A stretch of 17,321 nt of DNA, from positions 1-17,321 of the forward strand of contig CALCHI010000293.1 of NCBI GenBank assembly GCA_937901285.1. Direction: 5' to 3'. This stretch comes from UBA8437 sp003445035 (GTDB taxonomy: Bacteria > Planctomycetota > Planctomycetia > Planctomycetales > Planctomycetaceae). Positions 7,248 to 14,950 of the stretch are shown here, piece by piece; within the stretch, counting starts at the first letter, position 1, and every line of letters begins with the position of its first letter. The notes under the pieces are model-generated. The model was not told the DNA's origin, ran no database searches, and saw only the letters and a list, made by a program, of their open reading frames with translations. The translations under genes and the position numbers were made by a program.

Positions 7248-9686
7248 ATGCCGAGACTTCCGTCGATCCCCGTCTCGCTGCTGCTCGTCTCGCTCGCTGT
7301 CCTTCCGCCGTCGGCGACCGCGGCCGAGTTGACGGCCGAATCGGTGCTCCGTTCGATCGACCGCGCCCGAAAATTCCTGCTGGGAATTCAGAACCCCGAC
7401 GGCAAGTGGACGTCTCGAGTCCGCCGCCAGAACAACGCCGGAGTCACCAGCCTCGTGTTGCTGGCCCTGCTGAACTCGGGAATGACCCTCGAGGACGAAC
7501 CGGTGCAGCGGGCCCTGGAGTTCCTGAGGGGACCGGACGCCGAACCGAGCGAAACCTACGGGGTGGCTCTGAAGATCAGCGCCCTGGCCACCGCCAAGGA
7601 TGGTCGCCGAGACCGGGGCCGCATCCAGACACTCGCCGACCTGCTTCAGAAGGGACAGATCGGCGCCGGACCCAACACCGGGTTGTGGGACTACTCGTTC
7701 CGCCCCGGCGGCGGTGGAGGCGGGGACCGCAGCAACGGCCAGTTCGCCATCCTCGGACTCCGTGACGCCGCCTACTCCGGGGCCCTGGTCGACCGCAGGG
7801 TGTGGGAGAAAACACGGAAACACTGGTTGAGGTTCCAGAACGGTGACGGGGGGTGGTCCTACACCGGGGGAGGTGGCGATTTGGGCAGCAGCGGCAGCAT
7901 GACCGTCGCCGGCATCGCCACGCTGCAGATCACCAGCGCCATGCTCCGTGACGAGAAGGATCTCTACGCCACAGGCCGCCCCCGCTGCTGTGAAGCGGTC
8001 ACCGAGGACCGACAGCTCGAACGCGCCCTGTCGTGGATGGGACGGCACTTCTCGGTCGGCAGCAACCCCGGCGGCCGCAGCTGGCTGCTGTACTACCTCT
8101 ATGGCATGGAACGGGCCGGACGGCTCTCCGGACGACGCTTTTTCGGCAACCACGACTGGTACCGCGAGGGCGCCCTGTTCCTGACCAACGGGCAGAACCA
8201 GCGGGAGGGGAGCTGGAGATCGGCGGGGATCGAGAGCGACGAGGTGATCGCCACCAGCTTCGCGTTGCTGTTCCTCTCCAAGGGACTCTCGCCTGTCCTG
8301 GTCAACAAGTTGCAGTTCGGCAACGACGCCGACTGGAACCATCACCGCGACGACGCCCGCAATCTCGTCGAACACATCACCGGGCTGCCCAAGTGGCCCA
8401 AGCTGATGACCTGGCAGGTCGTCGACATCAACCGCCTGCAGGGCGCGACCGGGGTCCGCGACCTACTGCAGGGATCGGTGCAGATGATGAGCGGCCGCGA
8501 CGTTCCGCAACTCAATGATCCCCAGGTCGGCATGCTCAGGAAATACCTCGACCAGGGTGGCTTCCTGTTCGCGGTCAACTGCTGCAACGGGGCCGGCTTC
8601 CACGACGGCATGTTCGAGCTCGTCAAGCGGCTCTACCCCGGCGGCGAAGCCGAGCTCAAACCTCTGCCTCCCAGCCACCCGGTCTACCGCAGCGAGTACC
8701 TGTTCACCGACCCCGAGAGCGTCAAGCTCTACGGGGTCGACTTCGGCTGCCGCACGGTGATCATCTTCACCCCCGAGGACCTCTCGTGCCTCTGGAACAA
8801 GTGGATGAAGCAGGACCCGCCGGATCGGCCGCTGGAGTTGAAGACGATGATCATCCGGGCGATGAAGATCGGCGTGAACGTGATCGCCTACGCCACAGGC
8901 CGCGAGCCCCCCAACAAGCTCGACCAGCAGGAACTGGCCGAACAGGGCGGAGCCGAAGACCGCGTGGCCCGCGGGCTGCTGAAGGTCCCCAAGCTGCGTC
9001 ACTCCGGAGGCTACAACGACGCGCCGCTGGCTGTCCGCAACCTGCTGCTGGCCGTCAATCGCAGCTTCCCTCGCACCGCCTCCACCCGCGCGATCGAACT
9101 CCCCGCCACCGACCCCGCCCTGTTCCGCTACCCCGTCGTCTTCATGCACGGTCGCAACCGCTTCGATCTCGCCACAGGCGAAACCAAGCAGTTGCGACGG
9201 TACCTGGACAACGGCGGCCTGCTGTTCGCTGACGCCATCTGCGGATCCAAGCCCTTCGACAACAGCTTCCGTCGCATGGTCGGACAACTCTACCCCGACG
9301 CCAGGCTCGAACGGATCCCCGTCGACCACGAGCTGTTCCGTCTGGAGATCGGGCACGACATCCGCAAGGTCAAGCGACGGGTCGTCCCGGCCGGGGTGGG
9401 AGGAGCCAAGGCGTTGGCCACCGAGGTCCGCGAGGGGGAACCGTTTCTGGAGGGCCTGAGGGTCGACGGCCGCTACGTCGTGATCTACAGCCGACATGAC
9501 CTCAGTTGTGCCCTCCAACGACAATCCTCGGTCGCCTGCGCCGGCTACGTCACCCGCGACGCCGTCCGCATCGGGGTCAACGTGATCCTCTACGCCATGG
9601 TCCAGGACGCCGGGCACCGGCGACGGTTCGAAGATCTCCGCCGCGTCTCACTACTGCGGCGTTCGCTGTTCGCCCGCAACAGGTGA
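7248..9686 (+). CDS. Exported protein: toroid (prenyltransferase/squalene-oxidase-like) repeats plus two DUF4159-like domains
   Basis: The 812-residue product begins with a signal peptide (MPRLPSIPVSLLLVSLAVLP, ending near ATAAE at 26). Residues about 30-345 contain alpha-alpha toroid repeats of the squalene cyclase/prenyltransferase type, shown by QNPDGKW (48-54), QNGDGGWSY (197-205) and NQREGSW (317-323). No DxDD cyclase motif is visible, so a binding rather than catalytic role is more likely. Residues about 355-551 and 580-786 are two related DUF4159-like domains, each with a Gly-rich GGFLF or GGLLF strand, an EDLSC or HDLSC motif and an IGVNVIAYA or IGVNVILYA end. ATG 7248-7250 was chosen because it directly precedes the signal peptide; the open frame upstream overlaps moxR on the other strand. 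The gene is divergent from moxR-DUF58, a pairing seen in planctomycetes, and ends 16 bases from a convergent gene. Confidence 0.9.
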   Translation: MPRLPSIPVSLLLVSLAVLPPSATAAELTAESVLRSIDRARKFLLGIQNPDGKWTSRVRRQNNAGVTSLVLLALLNSGMTLEDEPVQRALEFLRGPDAEPSETYGVALKISALATAKDGRRDRGRIQTLADLLQKGQIGAGPNTGLWDYSFRPGGGGGGDRSNGQFAILGLRDAAYSGALVDRRVWEKTRKHWLRFQNGDGGWSYTGGGGDLGSSGSMTVAGIATLQITSAMLRDEKDLYATGRPRCCEAVTEDRQLERALSWMGRHFSVGSNPGGRSWLLYYLYGMERAGRLSGRRFFGNHDWYREGALFLTNGQNQREGSWRSAGIESDEVIATSFALLFLSKGLSPVLVNKLQFGNDADWNHHRDDARNLVEHITGLPKWPKLMTWQVVDINRLQGATGVRDLLQGSVQMMSGRDVPQLNDPQVGMLRKYLDQGGFLFAVNCCNGAGFHDGMFELVKRLYPGGEAELKPLPPSHPVYRSEYLFTDPESVKLYGVDFGCRTVIIFTPEDLSCLWNKWMKQDPPDRPLELKTMIIRAMKIGVNVIAYATGREPPNKLDQQELAEQGGAEDRVARGLLKVPKLRHSGGYNDAPLAVRNLLLAVNRSFPRTASTRAIELPATDPALFRYPVVFMHGRNRFDLATGETKQLRRYLDNGGLLFADAICGSKPFDNSFRRMVGQLYPDARLERIPVDHELFRLEIGHDIRKVKRRVVPAGVGGAKALATEVREGEPFLEGLRVDGRYVVIYSRHDLSCALQRQSSVACAGYVTRDAVRIGVNVILYAMVQDAGHRRRFEDLRRVSLLRRSLFARNR

Positions 9687-9702
9687 TTCGACCGGAACCG
9701 GT

Positions 9703-10944
9703 TCAGTCGGTCAGCAGCCGGGGGTCCAGCCACACGGCGTGGTCACCCGCGTCGGCCCGTCGACCATAGTCCACCTCCAGCGTCAGGCTCCCGGCCCCTT
9801 CCAGGTCGATCGGCCCCACCCGCTTCGGTCGGTCCCGGCCGGTCAACGGCCCGCTGGACCAGGCCGCCCGACCGTCCACCAGGACCCGAAACACCACGTC
9901 TCCCGCTCCATCGGCCGAATCGTCGATCGCCACCCGAGCGCAGAACCGGCGGTGGTGTCGACCGAGTGCCCAGGTCATCCTGGTCCGGCTGGTCACCCCC
10001 AGCCCACTGGCCGTCCAGCGTCCGGCAACGACCAGCGGTCCGCCCCCGATCGATCCGTCCACCACCGGTGGTCTCACAGCACCCAGGAAGGGCGTGTGCA
10101 CCGCCTGACGCGGCTTCATGCCGGGCAATCGCACCACCGGATTGCCGAAGTACTGCACGCTGCGGATCGACCGAACCGCCACGTCGTGCCGGGTCCGATC
10201 GTCGAAAACCAACCGGATCAAACCGTCCGCCATGGCTTTCGGCCAGGCCGCGGTCAGTCTCGAACCATCCACGAACCCGACTCGGACATGCCGCGACGGC
10301 CGCCTGGACGCCACCTGCAGTTCCGGATTCATCGACAGCACCGCGACCGATTCCCTGGCGACACGTCGGGACCCGGATTCGGTCGCCAGCACGACGACCC
10401 CGTCGGCCAGGCCCTTCAGGTCTCCGGACAGACGGTCGCCGCCCCGCAACCACAGTTCATCGGCAGAACGGCGACGGTCCCGGGCCAGGCTGCGGCGGAC
10501 GATCTCCTTCGGCGCCCCCCGCAACACGACGGTCCGAACCTGCTCCAGGGGAATCCGCCAGGCCGACTGGCCCGCGACCAACGGCCACCGGACCACCAGG
10601 TGCTCGTCATCGATCGATTCGACTCGGCAGATCAGTCGATCACCACCGGCCAGCCGCACCTCGTCCCGACCTCCCACCCCCGCAGCCAACTTCGCCTTTC
10701 CTGCCTGCGGATCGGCGTCGAAACGGTCCCAGCGCAGCAACCGCCCGGCCGGCACGCGGCGATCCTTCACGACCAGCCCGTCCCGAACCAGCTCAACACG
10801 TTTCCCCTCGATCGGCTCCCCGTCGATCAATTCGACCCGGACGCCCGATCGAGGCACCCCGTCCCGATCACCGGCCACCGCGATTCCCGCCAGGACGACG
10901 GCCAGGGTCACTCCCCCGGCGACAGGTCTCGATGCCATCCGCAT
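9703..10944 (-). CDS. Exported protein with beta repeats and C-terminal NPCBM-like domain
   Basis: The 413-residue protein has a signal peptide (about residues 1-25, VAGGVTLAVVLAGIAVAG). Four similar beta units follow at about 36-75, 95-142, 163-206 and 219-266. The clearest contain VRLAGGDRLICRVESIDD, LWLRGGDRLSGDLKGLADG and VGFVDGSRL, each ending in a short strand such as VRTVVL. Residues about 270-413 match the NPCBM/NEW2 carbohydrate-binding-like domain: TRMTWALGRHHRRFCARVAI, FRVLVDGRAAWSSGPL, then a closing VDYGRRADAGDHAVWLDPRLL. Such domains are usually on secreted glycan-related proteins; no catalytic domain is seen. ATG 10942-10944 lies 21 bases after the previous stop; a second ATG two codons on (10936-10938) sits better behind the GGTGAG ribosome site. 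It is the last gene of the exported-protein block, convergent with the DUF4159 gene. Confidence 0.85.
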   Translation of the reverse strand: MRMASRPVAGGVTLAVVLAGIAVAGDRDGVPRSGVRVELIDGEPIEGKRVELVRDGLVVKDRRVPAGRLLRWDRFDADPQAGKAKLAAGVGGRDEVRLAGGDRLICRVESIDDEHLVVRWPLVAGQSAWRIPLEQVRTVVLRGAPKEIVRRSLARDRRRSADELWLRGGDRLSGDLKGLADGVVVLATESGSRRVARESVAVLSMNPELQVASRRPSRHVRVGFVDGSRLTAAWPKAMADGLIRLVFDDRTRHDVAVRSIRSVQYFGNPVVRLPGMKPRQAVHTPFLGAVRPPVVDGSIGGGPLVVAGRWTASGLGVTSRTRMTWALGRHHRRFCARVAIDDSADGAGDVVFRVLVDGRAAWSSGPLTGRDRPKRVGPIDLEGAGSLTLEVDYGRRADAGDHAVWLDPRLLTD

Positions 10945-10965
10945 CCGCTCACCCCAGTGATCGCC

Positions 10966-12012
10966 TCACCGATGGAAAATCGGCAGGTAGTTGTTGGGAG
11001 CCTGCAGGATCAGCAGCGCCATTGCTGTTCCGTAATGGTCACAGGTTCGGTTTCGCCAGCCGCCACCGGCCTGCTGGATCGCGACCAGGTGATCGCGGAT
11101 CGCCGGATACCACTTCGACCAGGTCTCGCCGCCGGCCTGCCAGGCGGCCTGAACGGCGTAGTAATGTCCGTAGAGAAAATGATCCGAAATCCGCGAGATG
11201 TTCTCGGTTGTCGCCACGAATCGCGACAGGAAAACCAGGCCCCGCTCGACCTCCGGTCCCTCGTAAATGCCCGCGCTGGAAAGCGCCACCAGCCCGGCCG
11301 CCGATACCGGGAACAGGCTCTCGCGACGCGACGGCATGTACCGGAAGCCCCCGTCAGCGTTTTGGCACCGCCGGACAAACTCGGTGCACTTCTCGATCGT
11401 CGCCCGCGGAACCGCGATCCCGGCGTTTCGCGCGGCCCGCAGTGCCATCACCTGGCAAACCGTCACCGAAAGGTCCGCGTATTCGGCGCGACGTGGCTCG
11501 TACCGCCAGCCTCCCTCGTCATTCTGGACTCCAACGATCAGGTCAACCGATCGGCTCAGCACCTCTCGCAAACGAACCCGAACCCGGGGCCGCGTCTCCA
11601 TTCCGTGCACCTCGGCCAGGAACAGCGTGGCGAAACCATGGCCGTACATCGGCCCGTGCGACACGTGGGGTTCGTTGACGATGTAGCCGCCGGGCCGGGC
11701 CGACTCGATCAACATGTCGACGATCCGGCTGACCTGGCCGCCGTAGCGACCTCGACCGGGAGTGTGGCCACCGGCCAACAGGGCCAGTCCCGACAGCGAC
11801 GTGACTGCGACGTTGTGGGAAAACTGTTTCCCGGTGCCGAACGACCCGTCGGAATGCTGTCGCGAGGCGAGAAAAGCCAGGCCCGAACCGATGGCCCGGT
11901 CGGCCTCGGGCGTCACCATCCCCCGCGTGACAGCCGGTGGACGGGGCTGCGACTGGGCCTGGACGCCGCTGCCGGAGCCCAGCGTGCAGGCCAGGACCAG
12001 CACCGCGATCAG
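10966..12012 (-). CDS. Exported toroid-repeat protein (prenyltransferase/squalene-oxidase-like)
   Basis: The 348-residue product is built of alpha-alpha toroid repeats. Each helix pair is followed by a Gly/Trp or Gly/Phe loop: RQHSDGSFG (51-59), QNDEGGWRYEP (163-173), QNADGGFRYMP (217-227) and QQAGGGWRN (313-321). No DxDD catalytic motif is visible, so a binding or structural role outside the cell is likely. No ATG fits a full N-terminus: the open frame reaches back to 12486 but would cover the lipoprotein gene. The best start is CTG 12010-12012, which overlaps the lipoprotein stop (CTGA) and lies 7 bases after AGGTGG. It gives a signal peptide (IAVLVLACTLGSGSGVQAQ). GTG at 12001-12003 and ATG at 11917-11919 are alternatives; the latter would lose the signal. 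The coding region is certain, the exact start is not. Confidence 0.85.
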   Translation of the reverse strand: MIAVLVLACTLGSGSGVQAQSQPRPPAVTRGMVTPEADRAIGSGLAFLASRQHSDGSFGTGKQFSHNVAVTSLSGLALLAGGHTPGRGRYGGQVSRIVDMLIESARPGGYIVNEPHVSHGPMYGHGFATLFLAEVHGMETRPRVRVRLREVLSRSVDLIVGVQNDEGGWRYEPRRAEYADLSVTVCQVMALRAARNAGIAVPRATIEKCTEFVRRCQNADGGFRYMPSRRESLFPVSAAGLVALSSAGIYEGPEVERGLVFLSRFVATTENISRISDHFLYGHYYAVQAAWQAGGETWSKWYPAIRDHLVAIQQAGGGWRNRTCDHYGTAMALLILQAPNNYLPIFHR

Positions 12013-12362
12013 TCGGGAACCACCTGGGGCAGCAACGGCTGGGGACTCGACCCCGGAGCAACGTTCGGCCAGGACGGCAGCCAGAAGGCACGGGGCCGCG
12101 TGCCGCCATGAGCAGCCCGCTGCTCCATCGCCCGCCGGGCTTCGGTTCGCGGTTGTGTCATTCCCGGCGGCCGGGGACCTCCCACCGGACCCAACTCGGC
12201 GCTGGGAAACGGATCGTGGAACTCGAAACTGTGACGCTCGGCCTTGGGATGCCGAGGCCTCGGCTGAGGCATGCGGGTGTTCTGGTTGACCAGGCAACCG
12301 GAGAGCAACAGCGAACCCAGCACCAGCAATCGGCTCGGCCACTCGATCACGCGTCGTCGCAT
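12009..12362 (-). CDS. Small proline-rich lipoprotein
   Basis: This 117-residue protein has a classical lipoprotein signal: a basic start (MRRRVIEWPSR), a hydrophobic core (LLVLGSLL) and the lipobox LSGC with Cys23 as the lipidation site. The mature part is rich in Pro, Arg and Gln, with little predicted structure, and ends in a PRAFWLPSWPNVAPG segment. I do not recognise the family. ATG 12360-12362 was chosen because GGAGG (12368-12372) lies 5 bases upstream; an earlier ATG at 12389 lacks such a site and would push the signal inward. The gene follows the PQQ-like gene after 90 bases, and its stop overlaps the next gene's probable start. It is likely an envelope-anchored partner of the neighbouring exported proteins. 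Confidence 0.8.
   Translation of the reverse strand: MRRRVIEWPSRLLVLGSLLLSGCLVNQNTRMPQPRPRHPKAERHSFEFHDPFPSAELGPVGGPRPPGMTQPRTEARRAMEQRAAHGGTRPRAFWLPSWPNVAPGSSPQPLLPQVVPD
12020..12025 (-). promoter_or_regulatory. Ribosome binding site supporting the CTG start of the toroid gene
   Basis: On the minus strand AGGTGG lies 7 bases before CTG 12010-12012. No in-frame ATG or TTG lies at a suitable distance. The GTG at 12001-12003 is 16 bases away, too far for this site. This is the main support for placing the start at CTG. Confidence 0.45.
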
Positions 12363-12367
12363 CCCGC

Positions 12368-12372
12368 CCTCC
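12368..12372 (-). promoter_or_regulatory. Ribosome binding site of the lipoprotein gene
   Basis: GGAGG on the minus strand, 5 bases before ATG 12360-12362. It selects this start over the ATG nine codons upstream. Confidence 0.7.
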
Positions 12373-12452
12373 AGCACCGTCACGTCCACAACCGGCTGGT
12401 CGCGCGGGATTGTAGTGCGGTGGCCGAAACGGGCCTAGACGACTTGACCCCG

Positions 12453-13745
12453 TCACGGTGACGTCCCCGGGGCTCCCTTCAAACAAACCAGGTGGCGAGT
12501 GGTCCTCAGGAAGAATCGATCCTGCGAGATCGCCGGCGACGCGAAGACACTCTCGCCGATCGCGTTCCTGGCCAGTTCCTCGTAACGGTCACCGCCCCCA
12601 CGGATCACCAGCGTCACTCCCGATTCGTTGACCCAGTAGATCCGGTCACCGGCGGCCACCGGCGAGGCGGTAAAACCGCCGCCAAACCGCTTCTGCCACA
12701 CCTGCTTGCCAGTCTCGGTGTCCAGGCAGGTCGCGATTCCGCTGTCGGTCACCAGGTAGTACCTCTTGCCGACGACGATTGCCGAGGGCACAAACGGCGA
12801 CCCGCGGGGGTTCTTCCATTCGACGTGGGTCTTGGTCACGTCGCCTGACCCGCCCGGACGAATCCGCATCGACGGGCCACTCGGGCCGCTGACCACGTAC
12901 AACCTGCCGTTGATGAACAGTGGCGTCGGGATGCATTCGCGACGCATCTCGCCGGCCGTCCACAACGCGCGGCCCGTTCCGGGATCGAACGACTCGACCC
13001 GCTGAGATCCGCAGACGATGAATTCGTGACGACCGCCCTTCAGTCGGATCAACTGCGGTGAACTCCACGACAACCAGCGACCCGGACGATCAACCTTCCA
13101 GCGGTTGGACCCGGTCTTGCGGTCCAGGGCCACCAGGTAGCTGTCACCGTAGTGGTCCACCTGCAGCAGGATCGTATCCCGGTACAGCAACGGTGAACTC
13201 GATGTCGCAAACCGGTTCTCGATCACGCCGTATTCTCCCGAGAGTGACCGGTGCCAGGCCAGTTGGCCGCTGTTCGACTCGAGACAGAACACGTCGCCGG
13301 TACCGAAAAAGGCCCAGACATGCCGGCCGTCGGTCACCGGTGACGGGCTCGCCATGCTGCTCTTGTTCCCGTGGAACCTCGTCGGTGCCGTACCCCACAG
13401 CCGCTGGTGCCAGCGGATCCGGCCGGTGTCACGTGCGAGACAGATCACGTGCAGGTTGGCCAGGTTCTTGCCATCCGAGGCGGTCACGAACACCTTGTCG
13501 TCGAAGATGATCGGGTTGGAGATCCCCGATCCGGGCAGGGGTGTCTTCCAGGCGACGTTGGCATCGGCCGACCAGTTCAACGGCACGCCGGTGTCACGGC
13601 TGACTCCGTTACGGTCCGGACCCCGCCATCCCGGCCAGTTCTCGGCACACGACTCCTCACAGGTGACCGCCACGATGGTCGCGGCCAGCACCAGGGCCCG
13701 GCCGACCATCCCATTCCATGACCGCTTCATGCTCGTGTTCCTCAT
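12453..13745 (-). CDS. Exported PQQ-like beta-propeller protein
   Basis: The 430-residue protein has a signal peptide ending near Ala34 (VTCEESCAE). WPGWRGPDRNGVS (37-49) follows, then AWKTPLPGSGISNPI, the usual opening of planctomycete PQQ_2-type propellers. Propeller blades repeat with pairs such as CLARDTGRIRWHQ, CLESNSGQLAWHR, ALDRKTGSNRWKV, SFDPGTGRALWTA and CLDTETGKQVWQK, each the tryptophan-docking turn of a blade. These proteins are mostly structural or binding propellers in the periplasm or outside; real PQQ binding and enzyme activity are not shown by the sequence. ATG 13743-13745 overlaps the previous stop as ATGA and has GAGGGAG 8 bases upstream; Met6 is possible but less well placed. 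It sits second in the exported-protein block. Confidence 0.92.
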   Translation of the reverse strand: MRNTSMKRSWNGMVGRALVLAATIVAVTCEESCAENWPGWRGPDRNGVSRDTGVPLNWSADANVAWKTPLPGSGISNPIIFDDKVFVTASDGKNLANLHVICLARDTGRIRWHQRLWGTAPTRFHGNKSSMASPSPVTDGRHVWAFFGTGDVFCLESNSGQLAWHRSLSGEYGVIENRFATSSSPLLYRDTILLQVDHYGDSYLVALDRKTGSNRWKVDRPGRWLSWSSPQLIRLKGGRHEFIVCGSQRVESFDPGTGRALWTAGEMRRECIPTPLFINGRLYVVSGPSGPSMRIRPGGSGDVTKTHVEWKNPRGSPFVPSAIVVGKRYYLVTDSGIATCLDTETGKQVWQKRFGGGFTASPVAAGDRIYWVNESGVTLVIRGGGDRYEELARNAIGESVFASPAISQDRFFLRTTRHLVCLKGAPGTSP

Positions 13746-14950
13746 CGACCCGACTCCCTCGAAACCGCGGCGTTCTTCCTGGCAATCTCCGGCAACCCGC
13801 TGGTCACACCCACGCCGCCACCGGCGGCGTCACAGAAACGCAACTGCAGCGACCAGTTGTTGGGCACCGCGGGGTTCTTGTGTTGCGGTCCCTGGCAGAC
13901 CTTCACCAGCATCCGGTTGCGGCCCTTCTTCAGCGTCACGGAGGCGCGGAACCGATCCAGTCGCGTGCCGTTGAGCCACTGGAGCCGACGGAGGACCTGC
14001 TTGCCGTTGAGCCAGATGGTGATGTTGTCGTCGGCCCCACAGCGAATCTGCACCGACTGTTTGCGGGGCGAGATCACCTCGGTGTAGGCGTACCCGACCG
14101 CCTCTTTCACGGCGGCAATCGCCGCGTTGAGATTCGACTGGCCGAAACGGTCACCCGATTGGTGTCGCGCCCACTTGATGCGTCCGCCACCTTTTCCGGC
14201 ATAGGTCGCCGCCAGGTCGACGGCGGTTTTGACCTGTTTTTCCGGCGGCAACACCAACTCGAACCCGGTGGTACCGGGCGCATCAAACGGGCCCAGCAAG
14301 AACCAGTTGGTGACAAAGCCCATGTGGGTCACAACGCTGACCTCCTGGCCAACCGCCTTGAGCCTGTCAGCGGCGGTGCCGATCTGACCCGAGTTCCGTG
14401 CTGCCTGGAACGCCTTGCGGTACTCGCCGGAGGCCTCCCGGGTTCGCCCGGCCTTCCTGGCCCGGTCACCTCGGGCCAGGGCGGCGGCGACCGCGTCGTC
14501 CCGGAATTCAGGATCCGCCATCAGCCCGGGGATCAGCGAGTCCGTGGTGCCCGGTTCGAGCCGCTCGACCAGGTCCAGCACCAGCCGCCGGACACGGCCG
14601 TGCCGCTTCGGGTTGGTGACGTAGGTCTTGAGCAACGAGACGGGGAAGTCGGGAACCGGATCCCGGGCGAGTTCCCGTCGGGTGATCTGCTCGTAGACGG
14701 TCCGGTACCAGTTGGCCGCCACGATATTGTCGGTGTCCATCGCCTCCAGCAACCGGGGCAGCAACTCCAGGCCGTTGCGAGCCAGCCGATCGGTGGCCTT
14801 TCGAGCTGCAACCGAACCGCGACCACCTGGGCCGGTCCGGGCGACCGTGGCCAGGTCGTCAGTGATCTCCTCGGCCCACACCGCCGGGCCAAGACGTCCG
14901 ACCGTCAAACCGACGACCAGCCACAACACCAGAACTCGTGTCCATGACAT
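13742..14950 (-). CDS. Exported protein with helical N-terminal part and beta-sandwich C-terminal part
   Basis: The 402-residue protein starts with a signal peptide (MSWTRVLVLWLVVGLTVG, ending near AVWAEE at 25). Residues about 28-200 are helical and resemble HEAT-like or TPR-like repeats, including EYRKAFQAARNSGQIGTAADR. Residues about 210-375 look like a beta-sandwich of the sugar-binding/PA14-like sort: NWFLLGPFD (215-223), then GADDNITIWLNGKQVL (305-320) and KKGRNRMLVKVCQG (341-354). The GADD-x-W-x-NG pattern is common in extracellular carbohydrate-binding or adhesion modules, but no catalytic residues are evident. ATG 14948-14950 was chosen because CGGAGGTG lies 7 bases upstream; an earlier in-frame ATG (14977) lacks a site. 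It is first in the block, so the promoter should lie in 14951-15123, and its stop overlaps the PQQ-like start by ATGA. Confidence 0.85.
   Translation of the reverse strand: MSWTRVLVLWLVVGLTVGRLGPAVWAEEITDDLATVARTGPGGRGSVAARKATDRLARNGLELLPRLLEAMDTDNIVAANWYRTVYEQITRRELARDPVPDFPVSLLKTYVTNPKRHGRVRRLVLDLVERLEPGTTDSLIPGLMADPEFRDDAVAAALARGDRARKAGRTREASGEYRKAFQAARNSGQIGTAADRLKAVGQEVSVVTHMGFVTNWFLLGPFDAPGTTGFELVLPPEKQVKTAVDLAATYAGKGGGRIKWARHQSGDRFGQSNLNAAIAAVKEAVGYAYTEVISPRKQSVQIRCGADDNITIWLNGKQVLRRLQWLNGTRLDRFRASVTLKKGRNRMLVKVCQGPQHKNPAVPNNWSLQLRFCDAAGGGVGVTSGLPEIARKNAAVSRESGR

Noticed and set aside
6185..7765. 526-codon plus-strand open frame across moxR and the start of the toroid gene
   Set aside because: It is out of frame with the toroid gene and opposite the clear MoxR motifs.
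7248..8280. Toroid region considered as an active squalene-hopene cyclase
   Set aside because: No DxDD catalytic motif is visible, the protein is exported, and the rest of the chain is DUF4159-like.
8463..9617. 384-codon minus-strand open frame inside the toroid/DUF4159 gene
   Set aside because: The plus strand here encodes the duplicated DUF4159-like domains; the minus-strand translation shows no family features.
9695..9704. GAACCGGTTC palindrome between the convergent DUF4159 and NPCBM-like genes
   Set aside because: Ten bases without a T-run or loop is too short to call a bidirectional terminator and is expected by chance in GC-rich DNA.
9739..12111. 790-codon plus-strand open frame opposite the NPCBM-like and toroid genes
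   Set aside because: Its translation is Pro/Arg/His/Gln-rich without motifs, a typical shadow in GC-rich DNA, while the opposite strand encodes recognisable domains and export signals.
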